Origin: Pseudomonadota bacterium
GTDB taxonomy: Bacteria > SAR324 > XYD2-FULL-50-16 > JAHJRI01
Direction of reading: 5' to 3'
DNA: 9,698 bases
NCBI GenBank assembly: GCA_022360105.1
Contig: JAKSDL010000736.1
Span: 1 to 9,698, forward strand
Part shown: positions 6,753-9,698 of the stretch, in pieces
Layout: every line of letters begins with the position of its first letter
Numbering within the stretch: the first letter of the stretch is position 1
Made by a program: the position numbers and the translations under genes
The notes under the pieces: model-generated
The model's database searches: none
Told to the model about the DNA's origin: nothing
The model's input: the letters and a program-made list of their open reading frames with translations, nothing else

Positions 6753-7106
6753 TTAGTTGGGAAGACCAAATCGACGTTCCTGCTCCAAATGCAACACCAG
6801 ACCAATAACGTTGGCGATATCGATTTCTTCCTGTTCTTCTTTTGTCTCATGTTGCGCTGCTTCCATCTGCATAACCATTCCAATGACGCTGGCCAGATCT
6901 TTTTCTTCCTCTACTGCTTCCTGGGCTGCAACATCAACAGCAGATATGGTTTCTTTTTTTTCACCAAAGTTGGCTATATATTCCAGGATCTTTGGCAGGG
7001 TGGTGATAAAAATGCTGATCAACACCAGTCCGCTGAATACGATTGACATTCCTGTGAGACTGATTCCAATTGCTCCGCCAGCAACTACTGCTTCCATTCC
7101 AGACAT
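6753..7106 (-). CDS. OadG-like small membrane subunit of a decarboxylase/carboxyltransferase, with duplicated C-terminal motif
   Basis: This 117-residue protein has the plan of OadG/MmdD, the single-span subunit that anchors and assembles sodium-pumping biotin decarboxylases. An N-terminal segment, ISLTGMSIVFSGLVLISIFI (15-34), forms one membrane helix. A charged linker follows and then the acidic-amphipathic motif that ends such subunits. The motif is present twice: EEEKDLASVIGMVMQMEA (about 67-83) and QEEIDIANVIGLVLHLEQE (about 92-110). The known family usually has one. The start is supported by AGGAG 10 bases upstream, and the gene begins 16 bp after the stop of the OadA-like gene, so they form an operon. 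It probably holds the OadA-like protein at the membrane. The beta subunit that would pump sodium is not encoded in this window. Confidence 0.82.
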   Translation of the reverse strand: MSGMEAVVAGGAIGISLTGMSIVFSGLVLISIFITTLPKILEYIANFGEKKETISAVDVAAQEAVEEEKDLASVIGMVMQMEAAQHETKEEQEEIDIANVIGLVLHLEQERRFGLPN

Positions 7107-7122
7107 ATCGATGAAACTCCTA

Positions 7123-8988
7123 TTAAGCTATTGTTACCAAAACATCGGCTGTTTGAACGGCTTGATCTGCCGCAACATGAATTTTATCCACCTTTCCTTC
7201 CCGTGGTGCTTTCACTTCTGTTTCCATTTTCATGGCTTCCATCACGAGCAGGGTTTGGTGGGCACTAACTGAATCACCTTCGTTGACCTCCAATCGTAAG
7301 ATTTTTCCTGGAATTTGCGCCTTTACAGGCTCACCGGATGCAGAACCAGTCGCAGGAGAGTCTGGGACGGCTGGTGTAGGTGTTGCCGTTACGGCACTTA
7401 CCGGTGGAGCCTGAAAGGTCTGTGTCGGTGCATTAACGGGAGGAATCGTTGCACCTACTGGAGATTGTAAAGCTCCTCTGCCTACCACAACCTGGTAGGA
7501 GTTGTTATTAACGTTTATTGCATAAGTATTCTGACCCGTTACAGGATCTTGAGAACGACTGGCCGAAACGGCAATAGATTCGTCCGGATCTTCCTTTTCA
7601 ATCTTTCTGATCGATTGCTTGGCATTGCCGAGCAAGAAATCCAGTCCTTTGTTTTCACAACTGGCCACAATGAAGATGTTCTCATCATTGACCGGCAGGT
7701 TATTATCTTTCAAAATTTTGGTTGCCTTTGGAATGCCAGGTTCCATTAATTCCAGAGGATCATCTTTAAACACCGGCTTGTTTAACTGCTCGGATGCCAG
7801 TTTAACCACTTCCGGATCTGGTTCAACAGGGGTTCTGCCATAATATCCAAGAACCATGTCGCCGTAATTTGGATTGATCTTTTTCCATTTGCCCATCACC
7901 ACGTTGAGATACGCCTGTTGGAAATAGAACTGTGAGACGGGGGTTACTGAGGAACCGAAACCACCTAGTTTTACCACTTCCTGCATCTCCTTGATCACTT
8001 TACCATATAAGTGCAGGGTTTTGGTGTCTCGCATCATCATGGTATTGGCTGTTAGAGCTCCGCCTGGCATGGGTGAAAGCACAACCTTGGGAGAAACCAT
8101 TTTTGCCTCGGGAGGAAAAAAATAATCCTTCATGGTTTCTTCAAAAACCTCTTCGGCTGTCATAATCTTTTCGATATCTACGTCCAGGCTATAGTCAGTA
8201 CCTTTCAAGGTCTGAACCATGGAAAGAATATCGGGTTGTGCTGTTCCACCAGATACCGGACTCTTGGAAAGATCGATTCCATCAGCGCCACCTTCAACGG
8301 CAGCCAAATTCTGACTCAGGCCATAACCTGCTGTGTCATGGGTATGAAACCAGAGAACGGTTCCTTCAGGTACCATTTTTCGAGCACCCTTAAAGGTATC
8401 ATAGATTTTACGGGGATTAGCCGTGCCGGTGGCATCTTTGAAACAGATGGACTGGAAAGGAACATCAGACTCCAGAATACTCTTCAACCGGTCAAGATAG
8501 AAATCTGAGGTATGCGCTCCATCACATCCCGGTGGCAGTTCCATAATAGTGATAACGATTTGATGATGAAGACCGTGATGGCAAATTCGCTCGCCGGAAT
8601 ACTGAAGATTACGAACATCGTTCAAAGCATCAAAGTTTCGAATGGTGGTCATCCCGTGCTTTTTGAACATCTTGGCGTGAAGATCGATAATATCCCTGGG
8701 TTGTTGACTCAACGCAACCACATTGATTCCACGGGCCAGAGTTTGCAGATCAGCCTCAGGACCCGTTGTTTGCCGAAATCGATCCATCATATCAAAAGCT
8801 GATTCATCGCAATAAAAAAACAGGCTTTGAAACCGGGCTCCTCCTCCTGCTTCGAAGTGGGTAATTCCTGCCTCAACAGATGCTTCCAGGGCTGGAATAA
8901 AATCATCGGTTAAAACCCTGGCACCAAAAACAGACTGGAATCCATCTCGAAACGATGTATCCATAAACCTGATAACCTTGCCACTCAT
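7123..8988 (-). CDS. OadA/PycB-like biotin-dependent carboxyltransferase, divergent acceptor site
   Basis: This 621-residue protein combines a carboxyltransferase domain and a biotin carrier, as in oxaloacetate decarboxylase alpha and pyruvate carboxylase subunit B. The DRE-TIM-type barrel (about 1-300) retains the metal-binding MDTSFRDGFQS (D10, R14, D15, Q18), the putative carbamylated lysine K184 in ICFKDATG, and the metal ligands H215 and H217 in FHTHDTAG. SGGTAQPD (246-253) follows. The conserved PYC/OADA helical domain covers about 300-480 and keeps the catalytic-type T349 in SSVTPVSQ. A Pro/Ala/Thr-rich swinging linker (about 508-553) leads to the biotinyl domain (555-621), with K587 in EAMKMET as the biotinylation site. 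The usual ECWGGATFD...MRF block reads EAGGGARFQSLFFY, losing a Trp and the Arg that contacts pyruvate in characterised enzymes. The acceptor may therefore differ. AGGAGGAGAGG directly precedes the ATG. The next gene is OadG-like. Confidence 0.92.
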   Translation of the reverse strand: MSGKVIRFMDTSFRDGFQSVFGARVLTDDFIPALEASVEAGITHFEAGGGARFQSLFFYCDESAFDMMDRFRQTTGPEADLQTLARGINVVALSQQPRDIIDLHAKMFKKHGMTTIRNFDALNDVRNLQYSGERICHHGLHHQIVITIMELPPGCDGAHTSDFYLDRLKSILESDVPFQSICFKDATGTANPRKIYDTFKGARKMVPEGTVLWFHTHDTAGYGLSQNLAAVEGGADGIDLSKSPVSGGTAQPDILSMVQTLKGTDYSLDVDIEKIMTAEEVFEETMKDYFFPPEAKMVSPKVVLSPMPGGALTANTMMMRDTKTLHLYGKVIKEMQEVVKLGGFGSSVTPVSQFYFQQAYLNVVMGKWKKINPNYGDMVLGYYGRTPVEPDPEVVKLASEQLNKPVFKDDPLELMEPGIPKATKILKDNNLPVNDENIFIVASCENKGLDFLLGNAKQSIRKIEKEDPDESIAVSASRSQDPVTGQNTYAINVNNNSYQVVVGRGALQSPVGATIPPVNAPTQTFQAPPVSAVTATPTPAVPDSPATGSASGEPVKAQIPGKILRLEVNEGDSVSAHQTLLVMEAMKMETEVKAPREGKVDKIHVAADQAVQTADVLVTIA

Positions 8989-8991
8989 GAA

Positions 8992-9002
8992 CCTCTCCTC
9001 CT
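8992..9002 (-). promoter_or_regulatory. Strong ribosome binding site of the OadA-like gene
   Basis: AGGAGGAGAGG on the minus strand ends 3 bases before the ATG and gives AGGAGG at a good distance. It fixes the start and contrasts with thiH and the chemoreceptor, which lack any such site. Confidence 0.85.
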
Positions 9003-9026
9003 AGCTAGTTTCGCTTCTCATTGTGA

Positions 9027-9101
9027 AATCAACAGATCGAAGTACTACCGCCAGATAATTTGTTGAAAACGAACAGAATGAAAAAAATCGATCTGTTGAT
9101 T
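9027..9101 (-). promoter_or_regulatory. 14-bp inverted repeat in the leader of the OadA-like gene
   Basis: Perfect arms AATCAACAGATCGA (9027-9040) and TCGATCTGTTGATT (9088-9101) flank 47 bases, ending 38 bases before the start codon. In mRNA it would be a stem with a large loop. No T-run follows on the minus strand, so it is not an intrinsic terminator. It could be a pair of operator half-sites for a looping regulator, a leader structure that controls translation, or a small repeat element. Confidence 0.6.
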
Positions 9102-9454
9102 CGGTTGCAAAGTGATTCAGCAATAGTAGTGCCAGGAGAACTAAATAATATTTTTTTCTTTAAATTTCAGATGGTTAAAATTTTAAATTTTCCTGAAACA
9201 AGCTGATTTTCGATGAGATATTTCTCAAATTCGAGATTTCCCTCAACAAGAAAACTTGAGATATTTCAGATATCATCTTCAGGCTTAAATAGTCCTGACC
9301 GATCAAAAATCCGCGCTTTTTTAATACATCAAATATGAACGTTCCCGACAATAGCGAATGATCCTGATCACTGCCAGGACCTGATTGACCGGGATTTTGC
9401 GATAAAGCGGTGCGCGGAACTACCCGCAAACGAGTTGCCCATCTTACAGTCTTC

Positions 9455-9482
9455 TTCCGTTAACAAATATTTGATAACGGAA
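9455..9482. promoter_or_regulatory. 28-bp palindromic operator-like site
   Basis: The 14-base arms TTCCGTTAACAAAT (9455-9468) and ATTTGATAACGGAA (9469-9482) are complementary at 13 of 14 positions with no spacer. The only mismatch is A9463 against A9474. Without a loop, and with no following T-run, it fits a binding site for a dimeric regulator better than a terminator. It ends 27 bp upstream of the FNR-type box and so could belong to the same rightward promoter, or to an upstream-acting site for the leftward gene. Confidence 0.6.
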
Positions 9483-9509
9483 AGCAAAGCTTTCACAACT
9501 TTTTGAAAA

Positions 9510-9552
9510 TTGACTTATGTCAAGTTTTTCGCTGTTGAAACATTGGTATAAA
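9510..9552 (+). promoter_or_regulatory. Class II FNR/CRP-type promoter for the gene at 9659
   Basis: A perfect dyad TTGAC-TTAT-GTCAA (9510-9523) matches the shape of FNR/DNR/HcpR-family boxes (TTGAT-N4-ATCAA and variants). A -10 hexamer TATAAA lies at 9547-9552, 23 bp after the box. With a transcription start near 9558 the box is centred at about -41.5, the classic position for direct activation. There is no -35 hexamer at the expected place, as is normal for activator-dependent promoters. It implies redox- or nitrogen-oxide-dependent expression of the rightward gene. The regulator itself is not in the window. Confidence 0.65.
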
Positions 9553-9658
9553 AAAGCATCAAATTAGTGCACATTCAAGTCTACCTATTTGTAATCAAGA
9601 GGTTACGCTAATTCTTAATCAAAAGATTGTTTTCATTTTTACCAAGTCGTGAGGAAAA

Positions 9659-9698
9659 ATGCCCATATTCAGTTATTTAGTAACACCGGTTTCGGGGG
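9659..9698 (+). CDS. Start of an unidentified gene (first 13 codons, truncated by the window edge)
   Basis: An ATG at 9659 preceded by GAGGA at 4 bases opens a frame, MPIFSYLVTPVSG, that continues past the window edge. A good ribosome site and the FNR-type promoter about 100 bp upstream support a real gene. Thirteen residues cannot identify it. The opening has the flavour of small NapD-like chaperones of nitrate reductase, which would fit the FNR-type box, but this is a weak impression and not an assignment. Confidence 0.6.
   Translation, partial: MPIFSYLVTPVSG

Larger units (their letters stand above)
8989..9658. other. 670-bp divergent intergenic regulatory region
   Basis: This lies between the leftward OadA-like gene and the rightward gene at 9659. 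No convincing gene is present; the open frames are short, begin with poor starts and look like nothing known. It holds a 14-bp inverted repeat in the OadA-like leader, an AT-rich block around 9140-9190 that may contain the leftward promoter (TATTAT on the minus strand near 9150, no good -35), short repeats of a TGAGATATTTC type (9214-9224 and 9257-9267, the first also a TGAGA-N4-TCTCA dyad), a 28-bp palindrome and an FNR-type promoter. Confidence 0.6.

Noticed and set aside
6757..7272. A 171-residue plus-strand frame over the OadG-like gene
   Set aside because: It is antisense to two clearly real genes, rich in Cys/Ser/Ile, and has no start signal.
9213..9275. Iterons of a replication origin (repeated TGAGATATTTC)
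   Set aside because: There are only two good copies with uneven spacing, no DnaA-box cluster and no replication gene nearby.
9175..9429. An 84-residue minus-strand frame in the divergent spacer
   Set aside because: It begins with TTG, has no ribosome site, shows no family likeness and ends in AT-rich DNA. It is best treated as non-coding.

Overview
The window looks like chromosomal DNA from a free-living, motile, probably anaerobic or facultative Gram-negative bacterium of moderate, AT-leaning base composition. The evidence is a bacterial-type thiazole pathway, a transmembrane chemoreceptor, an OadA/OadG-type biotin enzyme pair and an FNR-like promoter. An affiliation around the FCB or deltaproteobacterial lineages is a guess from gene style and intergenic repeats. 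The sequence does not prove it. There is no phage, CRISPR, tRNA or rRNA.

Layout: (1) 1-1636, plus strand: the 3' end of thiG, a 180-bp spacer with a long inverted repeat, then thiH. The two enzymes make the thiazole moiety of thiamine. (2) 1633-3528, minus strand: a six-helix methyl-accepting chemotaxis protein with a repetitive Lys/Pro/Thr-rich tail. Its stop overlaps that of thiH by 4 bp. (3) 3791-6142, minus strand: a possible transcription unit of a membrane acyltransferase-3 protein, a LysE/RhtB exporter and a GNAT acetyltransferase. The last two are 3 bp apart. (4) 6143-6752: about 610 bp without a gene, carrying three separate inverted-repeat structures, one of them MITE-like. (5) 6753-8988, minus strand: an OadG-like membrane subunit preceded in its operon by a divergent OadA/PycB-like biotin carboxyltransferase. 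No OadB sodium pump or biotin carboxylase is present. (6) 8989-9658: about 670 bp of regulatory DNA between divergent genes. It holds an inverted repeat in the oadA-like leader, a 28-bp palindrome and a class II FNR/CRP-type promoter reading rightward. (7) 9659-9698: the first 13 codons of a new rightward gene.

The most interesting points are as follows. The OadA-like enzyme keeps its metal, carbamyl-lysine and biotin residues but has a rebuilt acceptor pocket, and it pairs with an OadG-like protein whose cytoplasmic motif is duplicated. The redox-type promoter architecture at the right edge is clear. The 9-mer GATGGGCAA recurs in three of the spacers. I found no obvious wholly new multi-gene system. 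The carboxyltransferase pair is the best candidate for unusual biochemistry.
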